Of a stretch of DNA of 27,930 nucleotides, positions 1 to 8,858 are shown one piece after another (position 1 is the first letter of the stretch; each line of letters begins with the position of its first letter). The stretch covers positions 1 to 27,930 of the forward strand of contig JAZRVH010000031.1 in NCBI GenBank assembly GCA_045598965.1. Reading direction: 5' to 3'. Source of the stretch: RGIG426 sp045598965. Its GTDB lineage: Bacteria > Bacillota > Clostridia > Oscillospirales > Acutalibacteraceae. Below the pieces are notes generated by a model. The model was given only the letters and a program-made list of their open reading frames with translations. It did not search any database and was not told the origin of the DNA. The position numbers were made by a program, and so were the translations under genes.

Positions 1-3000
1 TAGGTCACGCTGTCCGGATCGATTTTCACCCGCGCCTCAAACGGCACGTCCACGTTTTTGTCCATCGCGGGAAGTTCCACCGTGGCAAGCACCGTGGGAG
101 AACCGCCGTTGCCGATGATTTCGATCGTCTGTTTGCCGGTCGCCGGGGCACCGACGTTCTTCACAAAGCCGGTGAGAATAAACTCGTCACCGTCCTGCGT
201 GCCGGATTCCGGTGTCAGCACGTATTGCGGCTTGCCGTCAAACAACTTCGCCGTGCTAATAGACGATTCCTCGGAATTCTCCTCGGTCATCACCAAGTGA
301 AGTTCGAGGTCTTCCAAGCGACCGACCGCTTCTTCGGGAAGCGTAAAGCGGTCCGTCAGCCAAATACCCGAACCGGCAGGCACCGCGCCGTCCACTTTTC
401 TTTCTTCCAACTGCTGAATGACCTCGCCGTCCAGCACAAGCGATGCCGTGTAGGAAAAACTCGGCTCGCATTTCACGCCTACATTGGCAAGGCGGAAACT
501 TACGTCAAACGCCTCGCCCGCTTCCCACGGCACGGTGATCGGCGCCGCTTCTTTGATTTCAAGCGAACTGACGGTCACGTAATCCGTCTCGACCAGCGCC
601 ACACTCGATTCCTCGTAGATGTCGCCGCTCATATCTACGTTGTATTGCGTGTTGACCATCATCAGCCGACCGTCCCCGATATCCGCATACTCCGGAAGCT
701 CGTTCAGCGCGTTGTTATTCGTCATCCGAATCGGTGCCGACCAAGCGGAATACGGCGTGCTTTCATCGGTCGTTTTCACGTATCCCGCCAGATAAATATC
801 CTGCGTCGGGTTGAACGCGGTATCGTCCTGCTGTAACTCGGCGGAATTTTGCGCCCACGTCACGAACAGGTTCTGCGATTTGTCCGCAAACGCCGTAAAG
901 TTGTTGATGGAAAGCTCGTTGTCTTTTTCGGTCTTCACATCCACAATGTTCGCATTCACTATGCCGTTTTCGTCCACATCAGTCATCATACTTTCAGCGC
1001 TGATATAGCGAATTTCTTTGCCGTCGTGCAACCAGAACAGATAACTTGTATCGGCACAGCAAACGAGACGCGGCACGCTGTCATTTTCGTTGTTATCGGT
1101 CACGCGAATGGCCGGTTCAGTCGTGTGCGTGTCGAAATCATACAGCTGAACGAACAACTCACGGTCGTTTTCCGTTGCCAAGTTGTTGTCCTCGTCCACG
1201 GTGTAGGCATAGATGCCGTAATGCTTCGTGTATTCTTGCTTAAACGCCTCTAACGCCTCAGAGAAAGCCCGCGCCTCGTCTTCGGTACATTCCTCCGGCG
1301 TGATATCGTGTTCGTTGAAATATTTCTCCGTAAACGCCTCGATATCGGCGGCGTTGAGGTTGGTCACGATGCCGCTGTTGACCGTGAAATCCGCCACAAC
1401 AGGGTTCGTTTTGCCGAACGCCGCATTGGGCACAAAACGCTGACCTTTGAATTCCTCCAAAAGTGCCTCGGCATCTGCACCGTCCGCCAATTCATTTTCA
1501 AAGAAGCGATCACGCACCCATTCACCGGTCTCGCCGTCATACAGCATATACATCAGCACCGAACCGTTGGTGTACGGCATACCCTCGTTCATCAAATCTG
1601 CCGCATTTTCAATCGCATTGACCTCGGATTTTTGGTAGATGAGCAGTGCATCGCCGCTATCTTTGTCATAAATCGCCATCGGTGCCGTATCGTAATAGTC
1701 ATCGTCCGTCAAACGCTCGATTTCGCCGAGCGTCATCGTTTCTTTATCCATACGGACGGTATAGATTTCGTTTTTAGACAGATAGGCGGCGTAATCGCCG
1801 GAGGCCACTTTTTCCGGACGAGATACCCACGAAATCAAAATATCCTTGCCGGTATCGCACACCGACGGAGCAAAGTCCGCCGTGCCATCGTCTTGGATTA
1901 CAACCGGTGTCTCCCAACACTCGCCGTTGTAGAGCATATATTTGAGCACGGTACGCTCATTCGCCTCACGCCCCTTGTCATCGTCAAGGTAAACCATCAG
2001 CACCTTGCCGTCGTCAAGCGGAATCAGCTTTTGCTGGGCATCGTCGTAGGAGTTTGCGACGACAACCCTCGTATACACGCTCTTAAACGAACTGCCGGTG
2101 GTGTTGCGGTCGCCCACAAAGCGGGATTCTCGTTCACCACGGGGTTTACTCTCGATAGGCAGGTTTTCCATCGCCGACAGCATCGTGTTCATATCCGCTT
2201 TGGAGTTCTCGTCCTCGATAATCTCCTCCACGTCCTCGAAATAACCCTGTTTCAGGAAATCCCAGCTATACAGCGGAATCGGAAGCGAGAACAGCACAAG
2301 ATCCGCCCAGAACTTAATCGCACCCGAAATCGCCACACCGGTCGGACGCACCGTGGGATAATTCTTGCTCACCATGGGATTGGCGATAAACCGCATCGTC
2401 AGCGTAAAACCGCCACGAATGCCGATAGTACCGCAAATACCTACACCGGCGTAAGCGTTGCCCACCACCATTGCACGGAAAATGAACTGGAAGTGGGAAT
2501 TGTTCAGCAATTTATCCAGTGCTTCCTGATCCATATCCATAAACGGAATATGCGTATCCGCATCTACGGCAATGCCGAGCTCTGCCATCAGCGTCAGCGT
2601 GACGTCACCGCCCACATAGACGGGAATACCGTAAACGAGCATATAGTAGGTATAACGGAAGAAGCCGATAACTCCGACGTAACCGCCGCCGCCCGTAAAT
2701 TCAAGGCGTTCCTCCACTTCCTCCTGCGAGGCATCGTGGTACATAGAGAACTCAAGCCAGATACCCGCCATCGGTTCAATTTTCCAAACAGGAACACCGA
2801 GCGACATTGCCCCGAGTGCGTTTTTGCTACCGAGACCATCAATCATATTGGTTAAATCGTTCAGCCCCTCGTCAAAGTTGGACAACGTAACCTTGAAACC
2901 GGTATCCGAAACCGGGTTGCCGTTTCCGTCAAAGCAGTTGCCGGTAGTTCCCGATTTGATTTGTTTACCGAAGAACAATCGCACACCGCCGGTTTCGGTG

Positions 3001-6000
3001 GAAGCAACACCGAACGAAATACCGAGTGCGTTGATCATCATCGTCAAATCGCCGATAATCGGCAGGTTATAGCTCTCCTCTTTGCCGGAATGGTTGGGAG
3101 CTTTCAGTTCCATATCCATCACCACCGGCTCTTTCGGGTTGACACCCGAAAGAGCAAGTCCGGTTCGCACCGGCGGATAGGTCGTCTGCCTGAAAATCTC
3201 CACCGGCGTGCGGTTGCCGTTTTCATCCTCGGTGCAACCGTCACCAACAAAACGGTCGGTAATCAACCGTGCATATACGAGGTCGCCCGCTTTGTATTTG
3301 GTCGCCTCGTCAAACGTGAAGGTATACCCTTTGCTCCACGTTTTGTCGGAGCCGGTGGCTTTCGGAAGCACGAATTTTTCCGTGTGTGTCACCGGGTCAA
3401 TAATGACAAGCTCCACACCAATCGGTGTTTCCTCCCGTGTTTGGAGAACACCGTTTTCGTCCGTGTAGGTATAGGTATACGCTTCGCCCGTCAGCGGGTC
3501 GTCCGTATCCACCGTAATGGTAAAGGTGGTCACGCTATCGTTGATTTTCACCTTTCCGTATTCCGAATTGAGCGGGTTTTTTGCCACCACACTGATAATG
3601 TGCGGGCGACGCATATCCGCTTCGGCAATCACATGATCGGCAACGGCGATATCCGTATTCTTTTTCCCCTCACCGGTCAGTTTTACATCCATATACTCAT
3701 CGTAACCGGCAGTACTGATTTTCACCCTCACAAAGCTGCCCGTAATACCGGGGAACGCTTTGGTTTTCACCGCACCGTTTATGTCGGCAATGCCGTAATG
3801 TGCATCGTCAATGATATAAAACGCACCACAAGCCGGATACCACGCCTGTGCCGACGCCGTGCCGCCGAGTGCCGCATCATCGTAATACACGGTGCCCGAA
3901 AGCGTATACGCACCCTTATCCGCCTGTGCGGCCGTCAAATACACAAAGTTGTTTTCCGCTTCGGCAAATGCGGTAAAGTAGAACGTCCCCTGCGTATATT
4001 TCGCACGGCTGTTCCCTTCCTCCCACCATACCGGCACGTAACCGGCATCGGCGGTTTTGGCACTCATAGCAAACGTCTTGCCCGTCACATTGCCGGCTTC
4101 GACAACGTATTCGTAATACCCCTCATTTTCTTCCGGCAAGCTGTTGAAAATCCCGCTTGTGGTGTCGAACAACGCCAAATCGGACTTTTTCACACGTACC
4201 ACCACAGCATTTCCGCCCCGCTCGGGAAGCGGCGAAATCCGCATTTCGGACACGCACGCCACCTCTTGGGCATACGTTTGCCCCGGTTTTACGTAAATAT
4301 CGTATTTTTGCTTGCCCGCCGGTCGAATCGGCTCAATCAGCACACGAGGACATTCGTATTGTTGCTCCTTGTACTTGCCTAAAACCTCGGTATACAGCCG
4401 CAGGCTATCGCCCACGTTGCATTGGTAGACGGTTTCCGACTCATCCTCGGACACAATCGGAATGATGTTGCCGTCCCATACCGTCACCGAGGCACGCTCG
4501 TCCTTTTTCACACGAACGATCGCCGGCATATTCGACAAAACGGGTTTAATAGCAAGATGGCCATAAAGACCTTGGCCGTTTTCGTTTTTCTTGAAATTCA
4601 CGTAGTCCACAAATTTCCCGATCATCTCGTTGGTGATATAGAGCGACGCACTGGTCGTCCCTTCCGGGAACGTCTTGACAACGGCGGCTTCTTTCGTTTC
4701 GGTATTGACGATTTGAAGTGCCGAGATATAGCAAATCGGCGAGGTATTGTTACGTAACTCCACCGTCACCGCATTACCGCAGGTGGTGATAAGGCTGTTG
4801 TTCGAGTCGGTGTTGAGCATCATCACCTGATTTTCGTTGGCGTAAGCAGTCGTCTTTGTGTTTTTGACCTTGTTGCCGTCGCTGTCAATGAGCGTAAACG
4901 GGTCGGCACCGATCATATCCACCTTAAACAGACGCATAATGGGTTTGACGGATTTTATCGTAAACTTACTTTCGGTGGGTCCGATCAACATTATTCCGGA
5001 TGCCGTCATTCCGAATTCAATACCTTCCGAAAGCCCTTGCTCTAAATATAATTTTTCCGACTTGGAAATGGTATCAGAATATGTCCCGCCGTTCCACAAC
5101 TCCTCTGCCAAGCTGTCGCTTGTAATATTCCGAATATTCGCCTTGATCATTTGCGGGGGGGCAGGATTGATTTCCCAGTTTACATCATAACCGCAATAGT
5201 CGTAGTGCTTGTGACCACGCAAGTCGGAATCGGGATAAAACCACACACTGCTATTCCGCGTTCCACCTTTACCGTGCGGCATAAATGTTGTAATATACCA
5301 ACCGTTGTCTCCATATGCCGCCGCTTTGCTGGAAGTATCGTAGAGAAAATTGCATTTTTCCATCTTCGGCAGGCAAAACGGCTCGCCGATAATCTCATTG
5401 TCCAAATCGATGTCCTGCGACACGCCGAGTGAGTTTTTCTCTAACTCCTCCAAAGCGGCTTCATCCTTGCCCGAAAAGCTTTCGTCCGTGGGCAAAATGG
5501 TGCAAACCGCCGTGCTGTTTTTGCCAATTACGCACTCCTGCGGATCGTGCAGAACAAGCTTGAAGCTCACGGGGCCGGTCAAGCTGGTCGAACGAACCGG
5601 AATACGAATCGTCCGTTCCTCCAAGCCGAAACCAAACACCAGCTTAGCGTGAACCTCGGAATAATCCAATCCGCCGATGGCCGTATCGTCCGTGCTGTCA
5701 AGCGATGCCGAAAGCACCGAGGTCAAACTGCCACTGCGTTTCACCGTAACGGTCACATAGCCGTCTTCCGGCGTATACGTTGCCGCACCGAATTCGATGG
5801 TGTCCGGCGTATACGGCTCGTCGTCGAGAATTTTCAGCGTAAAGTTGCCGTACATACCCGACACCGTGGCATCGCCAACGCCCTCCAGTGCAAAGCCGGA
5901 CTGAAGCGTACCGTCGCTTTTCCGGTTGTCTTTCGGGGTAATCACCACGGTTTTTTCCGTCTCATCGGCGGCAAAATCCAAGGTGAGATATGCCGCATTC

Positions 6001-6719
6001 AGCATCTCGCTTACCTCGGAAATGCCGTCTTGCATATAGCCGGTGGAATCGTTTTGCAAACCCGAGTCCTCCGGCAGTGTGTAACTCATCGGCGTGCGGT
6101 CATCCGCAAGGCCGACCGCATTTTCACGGGCGGCGGCAAGAGCACTGCCCGAGCCGGTCGTCGTTGCGAAAGCGTCAGACGTCTCCTCATTGCCGGAAAG
6201 TGCCGTCAGCACTTCCTGCGTCATCTCTTCGGCCGCCTGTTTTTCACTCTCATTAAGTTCCAACTCACTCTGTTCTTCCTCGGTCAGTTGGTCACAAGCA
6301 CCAATCGACCCGTCGATAATCGCATCGGCGTAGTTATATTCTTCCGTCTCGTTGATTTCAAGATATTCGAGCATCGACTGGCTCTCTTTGGCGTTTTCCA
6401 CCGAAGAGTCGGACTCGCCGTACAGCTCCACCGTGTAATCTTTGCCATAAGATGCCGTCACGTCGGTCATTACAAGGCGAAGCGATTGTGCCGTTTTCGC
6501 CTCTCCGAAACGACGGACTTTCAAAAGATAACCGTGTCCGGCATTCTCCTCAATCTCTGCACCGGCAGTGGCAAAGTAAAACGCTCCGTCCTCGATGTAC
6601 TGCTCGTCAATTGCCACCGTCGGCAATACCGTCGGTTCCGGTGCCGCAAACGCCGTGAGCGGTACAGCCGTAAGCGTGACCGCCACCATCAGGACGATAG
6701 CCAACAATCGTTTTGTCAT
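1..6719 (-). CDS. Giant secreted Calx-beta/CARDB-type surface protein, C-terminus outside the window
   Basis: One uninterrupted minus-strand frame runs from an ATG at 6719 off the left edge (last full codon at 3-5), giving at least 2239 residues. I checked the reading through several stretches where a break might hide (around 2855, 4800-5160) and it stays open. Residues 1-25 are a signal peptide ending in AFA, so the protein is exported. Residues about 27-100 and 300-395 read as Calx-beta-type domains (charged beta strands, with a G-x-DY turn such as GKDY and GGLDY). Residues about 930-1020 resemble a carboxypeptidase-regulatory-like beta fold. The stretch coded by about 2100-700 has repeated short beta-strand units like a propeller, and the coded end (about 620-1) resembles CARDB/adhesion modules. 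A GAGG ribosome binding site lies at 6729-6732. It is probably a cell-surface adhesin or binding protein; the anchor type cannot be seen. Substrate unknown. Confidence 0.85.
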   Translation of the reverse strand, partial: MTKRLLAIVLMVAVTLTAVPLTAFAAPEPTVLPTVAIDEQYIEDGAFYFATAGAEIEENAGHGYLLKVRRFGEAKTAQSLRLVMTDVTASYGKDYTVELYGESDSSVENAKESQSMLEYLEINETEEYNYADAIIDGSIGACDQLTEEEQSELELNESEKQAAEEMTQEVLTALSGNEETSDAFATTTGSGSALAAARENAVGLADDRTPMSYTLPEDSGLQNDSTGYMQDGISEVSEMLNAAYLTLDFAADETEKTVVITPKDNRKSDGTLQSGFALEGVGDATVSGMYGNFTLKILDDEPYTPDTIEFGAATYTPEDGYVTVTVKRSGSLTSVLSASLDSTDDTAIGGLDYSEVHAKLVFGFGLEERTIRIPVRSTSLTGPVSFKLVLHDPQECVIGKNSTAVCTILPTDESFSGKDEAALEELEKNSLGVSQDIDLDNEIIGEPFCLPKMEKCNFLYDTSSKAAAYGDNGWYITTFMPHGKGGTRNSSVWFYPDSDLRGHKHYDYCGYDVNWEINPAPPQMIKANIRNITSDSLAEELWNGGTYSDTISKSEKLYLEQGLSEGIEFGMTASGIMLIGPTESKFTIKSVKPIMRLFKVDMIGADPFTLIDSDGNKVKNTKTTAYANENQVMMLNTDSNNSLITTCGNAVTVELRNNTSPICYISALQIVNTETKEAAVVKTFPEGTTSASLYITNEMIGKFVDYVNFKKNENGQGLYGHLAIKPVLSNMPAIVRVKKDERASVTVWDGNIIPIVSEDESETVYQCNVGDSLRLYTEVLGKYKEQQYECPRVLIEPIRPAGKQKYDIYVKPGQTYAQEVACVSEMRISPLPERGGNAVVVRVKKSDLALFDTTSGIFNSLPEENEGYYEYVVEAGNVTGKTFAMSAKTADAGYVPVWWEEGNSRAKYTQGTFYFTAFAEAENNFVYLTAAQADKGAYTLSGTVYYDDAALGGTASAQAWYPACGAFYIIDDAHYGIADINGAVKTKAFPGITGSFVRVKISTAGYDEYMDVKLTGEGKKNTDIAVADHVIAEADMRRPHIISVVAKNPLNSEYGKVKINDSVTTFTITVDTDDPLTGEAYTYTYTDENGVLQTREETPIGVELVIIDPVTHTEKFVLPKATGSDKTWSKGYTFTFDEATKYKAGDLVYARLITDRFVGDGCTEDENGNRTPVEIFRQTTYPPVRTGLALSGVNPKEPVVMDMELKAPNHSGKEESYNLPIIGDLTMMINALGISFGVASTETGGVRLFFGKQIKSGTTGNCFDGNGNPVSDTGFKVTLSNFDEGLNDLTNMIDGLGSKNALGAMSLGVPVWKIEPMAGIWLEFSMYHDASQEEVEERLEFTGGGGYVGVIGFFRYTYYMLVYGIPVYVGGDVTLTLMAELGIAVDADTHIPFMDMDQEALDKLLNNSHFQFIFRAMVVGNAYAGVGICGTIGIRGGFTLTMRFIANPMVSKNYPTVRPTGVAISGAIKFWADLVLFSLPIPLYSWDFLKQGYFEDVEEIIEDENSKADMNTMLSAMENLPIESKPRGERESRFVGDRNTTGSSFKSVYTRVVVANSYDDAQQKLIPLDDGKVLMVYLDDDKGREANERTVLKYMLYNGECWETPVVIQDDGTADFAPSVCDTGKDILISWVSRPEKVASGDYAAYLSKNEIYTVRMDKETMTLGEIERLTDDDYYDTAPMAIYDKDSGDALLIYQKSEVNAIENAADLMNEGMPYTNGSVLMYMLYDGETGEWVRDRFFENELADGADAEALLEEFKGQRFVPNAAFGKTNPVVADFTVNSGIVTNLNAADIEAFTEKYFNEHDITPEECTEDEARAFSEALEAFKQEYTKHYGIYAYTVDEDNNLATENDRELFVQLYDFDTHTTEPAIRVTDNNENDSVPRLVCCADTSYLFWLHDGKEIRYISAESMMTDVDENGIVNANIVDVKTEKDNELSINNFTAFADKSQNLFVTWAQNSAELQQDDTAFNPTQDIYLAGYVKTTDESTPYSAWSAPIRMTNNNALNELPEYADIGDGRLMMVNTQYNVDMSGDIYEESSVALVETDYVTVSSLEIKEAAPITVPWEAGEAFDVSFRLANVGVKCEPSFSYTASLVLDGEVIQQLEERKVDGAVPAGSGIWLTDRFTLPEEAVGRLEDLELHLVMTEENSEESSISTAKLFDGKPQYVLTPESGTQDGDEFILTGFVKNVGAPATGKQTIEIIGNGGSPTVLATVELPAMDKNVDVPFEARVKIDPDSVT

Positions 6720-6784
6720 AAAGACCAACCTCATTTCATTTGTTTTTTTGCCTATGTTTTTCTCAAATTTTTGTATACATAGTT

Positions 6785-6813
6785 ATTGTAGCATAACTTT
6801 GCTGAAAAAACAA
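6785..6813 (-). promoter_or_regulatory. Sigma-A-type promoter of the giant surface-protein gene
   Basis: Reading the minus strand, TTGTTT (6813-6808) and TACAAT (6790-6785) are 17 nt apart. They lie about 65 nt upstream of the ATG at 6719, with a GAGG ribosome binding site between. Confidence 0.65.
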
Positions 6814-6918
6814 GTCTTTATATAGGACAATACCGAACAATCTTCACTTGCGAAGAGTTTTGGCAACCCCATAAAAATCACCCTGGCCGAAACAGCGACG
6901 ATGCCCGCCGGAATTTTT

Positions 6919-6999
6919 TGTAGGGGCGATTCACGAATCGCCCCACTAACTATGCCGTGACGAATGCAAAAAGGGGTCATTCGTGAATGACCCCCTACA
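6919..6999. repeat. REP-like doublet of two related palindromes
   Basis: Two 22-nt palindromes stand 28 nt apart. The first has arms GGGGCGATTC and GAATCGCCCC (6923-6932, 6935-6944) around AC. The second has arms GGGGTCATTC and GAATGACCCC (6973-6982, 6985-6994) around GT. The two share the frame GGGG-x-x-ATTC. The pair is bracketed by TGTAGGGG at 6919-6926 and CCCCCTACA at 6991-6999, an inverted outer end. It has no coding content. It looks like a dispersed REP or short MITE-like unit; whether it occurs elsewhere in the genome cannot be seen here. Confidence 0.7.
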
Positions 7000-7021
7000 C
7001 ACAAAACTCAAATGATACCGT

Positions 7022-7127
7022 AGGGCAGGGCCTTGGTCCTGCTCTATTAGAATTTCGCTCCAATCTACGACAGCAAGAGCATACGTGACACTCCAAGAGT
7101 GCGTAGCACGATTGGGGCGTCACGTAT
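7022..7127. repeat. Cluster of imperfect inverted repeats between REP doublet and tRNA
   Basis: Three hairpins follow each other. 7022-7032 pairs with 7035-7045 (AGGGCAGG/CCTGCTCT type, with G-U pairs). 7056-7065 (CGCTCCAATC) pairs with 7110-7119 (GATTGGGGCG) with one wobble. 7081-7089 (ATACGTGAC) pairs perfectly with 7119-7127 (GTCACGTAT), and a small CACTC-CAA-GAGTG stem (7089-7101) sits inside. The last two long pairings overlap by one base, so both could nearly coexist. No credible gene lies here; with the REP doublet it makes a roughly 280-bp repeat-like intergenic block. Confidence 0.55.
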
Positions 7128-7161
7128 CGAACCCCCGCTTCTCGCCCGGGATTTTGTATGC

Positions 7162-7196
7162 AAGAATCCCCCGGAGCATTGCTCCGAGGGATTCTT
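7162..7196 (-). terminator. Hairpin just downstream of tRNA-Leu, probable terminator or processing stem
   Basis: A 16-bp inverted repeat with one mismatch: arms 7162-7177 (AAGAATCCCCCGGAGC) and 7181-7196 (GCTCCGAGGGATTCTT) around an ATT loop. It begins at the last base of the tRNA CCA end on the minus strand. There is only a short TT after the stem, so it is a poor classical terminator, but its position directly behind the tRNA fits transcript ending or 3' trimming. It may also be part of the neighbouring repeat block. Confidence 0.55.
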
Positions 7197-7282
7197 GGTG
7201 CCGCTGACCGGGCTCGAACCGGTATGGTATTGCTACCGAGGGATTTTAAGTCCCTTGTGTCTGCCAATTCCACCACAGCGGC
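7196..7282 (-). tRNA. tRNA-Leu(UAA)
   Basis: The minus strand reads as an 87-nt tRNA with an encoded CCA end. The acceptor arms are GCCGCTG (from 7282) and the segment ending AGCGGCACCA. The D arm contains TGGTGGAATTGGCAGACAC. The anticodon stem-loop is AGGGA-CTTAAAA-TCCCT, so the anticodon is TAA (read as UAA). A long variable arm CTCGGTAGCAATACC is typical of class II leucine tRNA. The T arm holds GGTTCGAGCC. It decodes UUA and UUG leucine codons. UUA is rarely used in the neighbouring genes. Confidence 0.96.
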
Positions 7283-7305
7283 ATATCCGTTTTTTCACCT
7301 TCCCT

Positions 7306-7334
7306 ATCATAGCGACTTTTTCCCGTTCTGTCAA
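7306..7334 (-). promoter_or_regulatory. Promoter of tRNA-Leu
   Basis: On the minus strand TTGACA (7334-7329) and TATGAT (7311-7306) are separated by 17 nt, a near-consensus sigma-A promoter ending 23 nt before the tRNA 5' end at 7282. It is divergent from the murA promoter at 7428-7455. Confidence 0.85.
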
Positions 7335-7427
7335 GCAAAACAAACATTTTTCGTATATTTAGCATATCTCGACATATTCCAGCCACAATATAGCGGGGCT
7401 CTTTTTGCAATTTTGCCAAATTTTTTC

Positions 7428-7455
7428 TTGATTTTCCGTAAAATGATGCTATAAT
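7428..7455 (+). promoter_or_regulatory. Promoter of murA
   Basis: TTGATT (7428-7433) and a perfect TATAAT (7450-7455) with a 16-nt spacer. The start codon at 7511 is about 55 nt downstream, with ribosome binding site GGGAGGTG at 7497-7504. Confidence 0.8.
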
Positions 7456-7510
7456 AGAGTAGAATGGATATGTATGGTATTTTACTACACTTTCTCGGGA
7501 GGTGACCACG

Positions 7511-8797
7511 TTGAGCAAATACCGTGTTCAGGGCGGCAACCGGCTGGAAGGCACGGTTCGCATTGGCGGTGCTAAAAATGCCTGCCTTGCTATTTTGCCC
7601 GCCGTTTTGCTCTCGGATGAACCCTGCCGCATTTCCAATATCCCCAACATCTCCGACGCTCTTGTGTCGTTGGATATTTTAGAAGCACTGGGTGCCCGTA
7701 TCCGCCGCATCGACAAGTCCACCGTGGATATCGACCCCTCGTCGGTCAACACCCACGAGGTTCCCCACGAGCTTGCCCGCCAAATGCGTGCCTCGTATTA
7801 TTTCCTCGGTGCCCTGCTTGGTCGCTTCGGCGAAGCCCGTGTGGCTCTCCCCGGCGGATGTAACTTCGGCGTCCGCCCCATCGACCAACACTTAAAAGGC
7901 TTTACCGCTCTTGGTGCCACTGTTCCCGCCGTTGTCAAAAACGGTATGATTGATGCTTCGTCCAAAGGGCTTATCGGCAACTCCGTCTACTTTGACGTAG
8001 TTTCTGTCGGTGCCACCATCAACGTGTTGTTGGCGGCGGTAAAAGCCCGTGGCATTACCATTATCGAAAACGCTGCCAAAGAACCCCACGTCGTCGACGT
8101 CGCCAACTTCCTAAACTCCATGGGTGCGGATGTGCGTGGTGCCGGCACGGACGTGATTAAAATCTGCGGTGTTTCTCACCTGCACGGTGCGGATTACTCC
8201 ATTATCCCCGACCAAATCGAGGCAGGAACCTATATGGCGTGTGCCGTGGCTACCGGCGGTGATTTGTGGATTGAAAACGTCATCCCGAAGCATTTAGAGT
8301 CGATTTCCGCCAAGCTCATCGAAATGGGTGCGGACATCACCGAGGCGGACGATGCCGTGCGTGTGCGTATGAACGGCCCGATTCACGCTTGCAACATCAA
8401 AACCATGCCTCACCCGGGCTTCCCTACTGATATGCAGCCTCAAGCCGCTGTGCTTCTCGCCTTATCTGACGGCACAAGCATCATCACCGAAAACATCTGG
8501 GACAACCGCTTCCGCTACATTGACGAGCTACGCCGCATGGGCGTTCAAGCCACGGTAGACGGAAAAATCGCCGTGTTTCAAGGGGTGCCCTATTTAAGCG
8601 GTGCACCGGTTCGGGCATTAGACTTGCGGGCGGGTGCCGCTATGATGATTGCCGCTCTTGCCGCCCGTGGACAAACTGAAATTGAGGATATTCATTTTAT
8701 CGAGCGAGGCTACGAAAACTTTGTGGAAAAACTTCACAACATCGGAGCAGACATCTGTCGCATCGATATTCCTGACGCAATTACACGTCATGCTTAA
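7511..8797 (+). CDS. murA: UDP-N-acetylglucosamine 1-carboxyvinyltransferase (MurA)
   Basis: This cytoplasmic enzyme transfers enolpyruvate from PEP to UDP-GlcNAc, the first committed step of peptidoglycan synthesis. With a TTG start at 7511 the product has 428 residues, normal for the family. GGAKNA places K22 and N23 at the positions of the UDP-GlcNAc-binding pair in E. coli MurA. The catalytic cysteine is C117 in PGGCNFGVRPIDQHLKG, so the fosfomycin-target cysteine is present. GTG at 7502 is also in frame but lies inside the GGGAGGTG ribosome binding site (7497-7504), so TTG is the better start. It has its own promoter at 7428-7455 and a hairpin with T run follows the stop, before the walJ gene. 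Clostridia often have two murA paralogues; which one this is cannot be told here. Confidence 0.96.
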   Translation: MSKYRVQGGNRLEGTVRIGGAKNACLAILPAVLLSDEPCRISNIPNISDALVSLDILEALGARIRRIDKSTVDIDPSSVNTHEVPHELARQMRASYYFLGALLGRFGEARVALPGGCNFGVRPIDQHLKGFTALGATVPAVVKNGMIDASSKGLIGNSVYFDVVSVGATINVLLAAVKARGITIIENAAKEPHVVDVANFLNSMGADVRGAGTDVIKICGVSHLHGADYSIIPDQIEAGTYMACAVATGGDLWIENVIPKHLESISAKLIEMGADITEADDAVRVRMNGPIHACNIKTMPHPGFPTDMQPQAAVLLALSDGTSIITENIWDNRFRYIDELRRMGVQATVDGKIAVFQGVPYLSGAPVRALDLRAGAAMMIAALAARGQTEIEDIHFIERGYENFVEKLHNIGADICRIDIPDAITRHA

Positions 8798-8810
8798 ACC
8801 CCGACAGTTG

Positions 8811-8839
8811 GCGGTCGCATAATCATGCGGCCGCTTTTT
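8811..8839 (+). terminator. Terminator or attenuator between murA and walJ
   Basis: A 10-bp stem, GCGGTCGCAT (8811-8820) with ATGCGGCCGC (8825-8834), one G-U pair, AATC loop, followed by TTTTT (8835-8839). The T run ends just 4 nt before the AAAGGAGG ribosome binding site of the next gene, leaving no room for a promoter after it. Confidence 0.8.
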
Positions 8840-8858
8840 CTTGAAAGGAGGTGCCCGT

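Noticed and set aside
955..1000. Dockerin-like DVDENGIVN segment in the giant protein
   Set aside because: Only one such loop is present and the second repeat and helices of a dockerin are missing; it looks like a chance calcium-loop-like run.
1308..4382. Long plus-strand open frames (1308-2855, 2961-4382) opposite the giant gene
   Set aside because: They mirror the same register as the real minus-strand frame, are rich in His, Arg and Ile like other shadows, and have no start signal.
7099..7140. A possible second tRNA, because GGTTCGA occurs on the minus strand
   Set aside because: No complementary T stem and no acceptor or anticodon arm fit around it.
6995..7276. A minus-strand frame starting MVELADTRDLKSL across the tRNA
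   Set aside because: It is the translated tRNA-Leu and downstream hairpins, a well-known spurious product.
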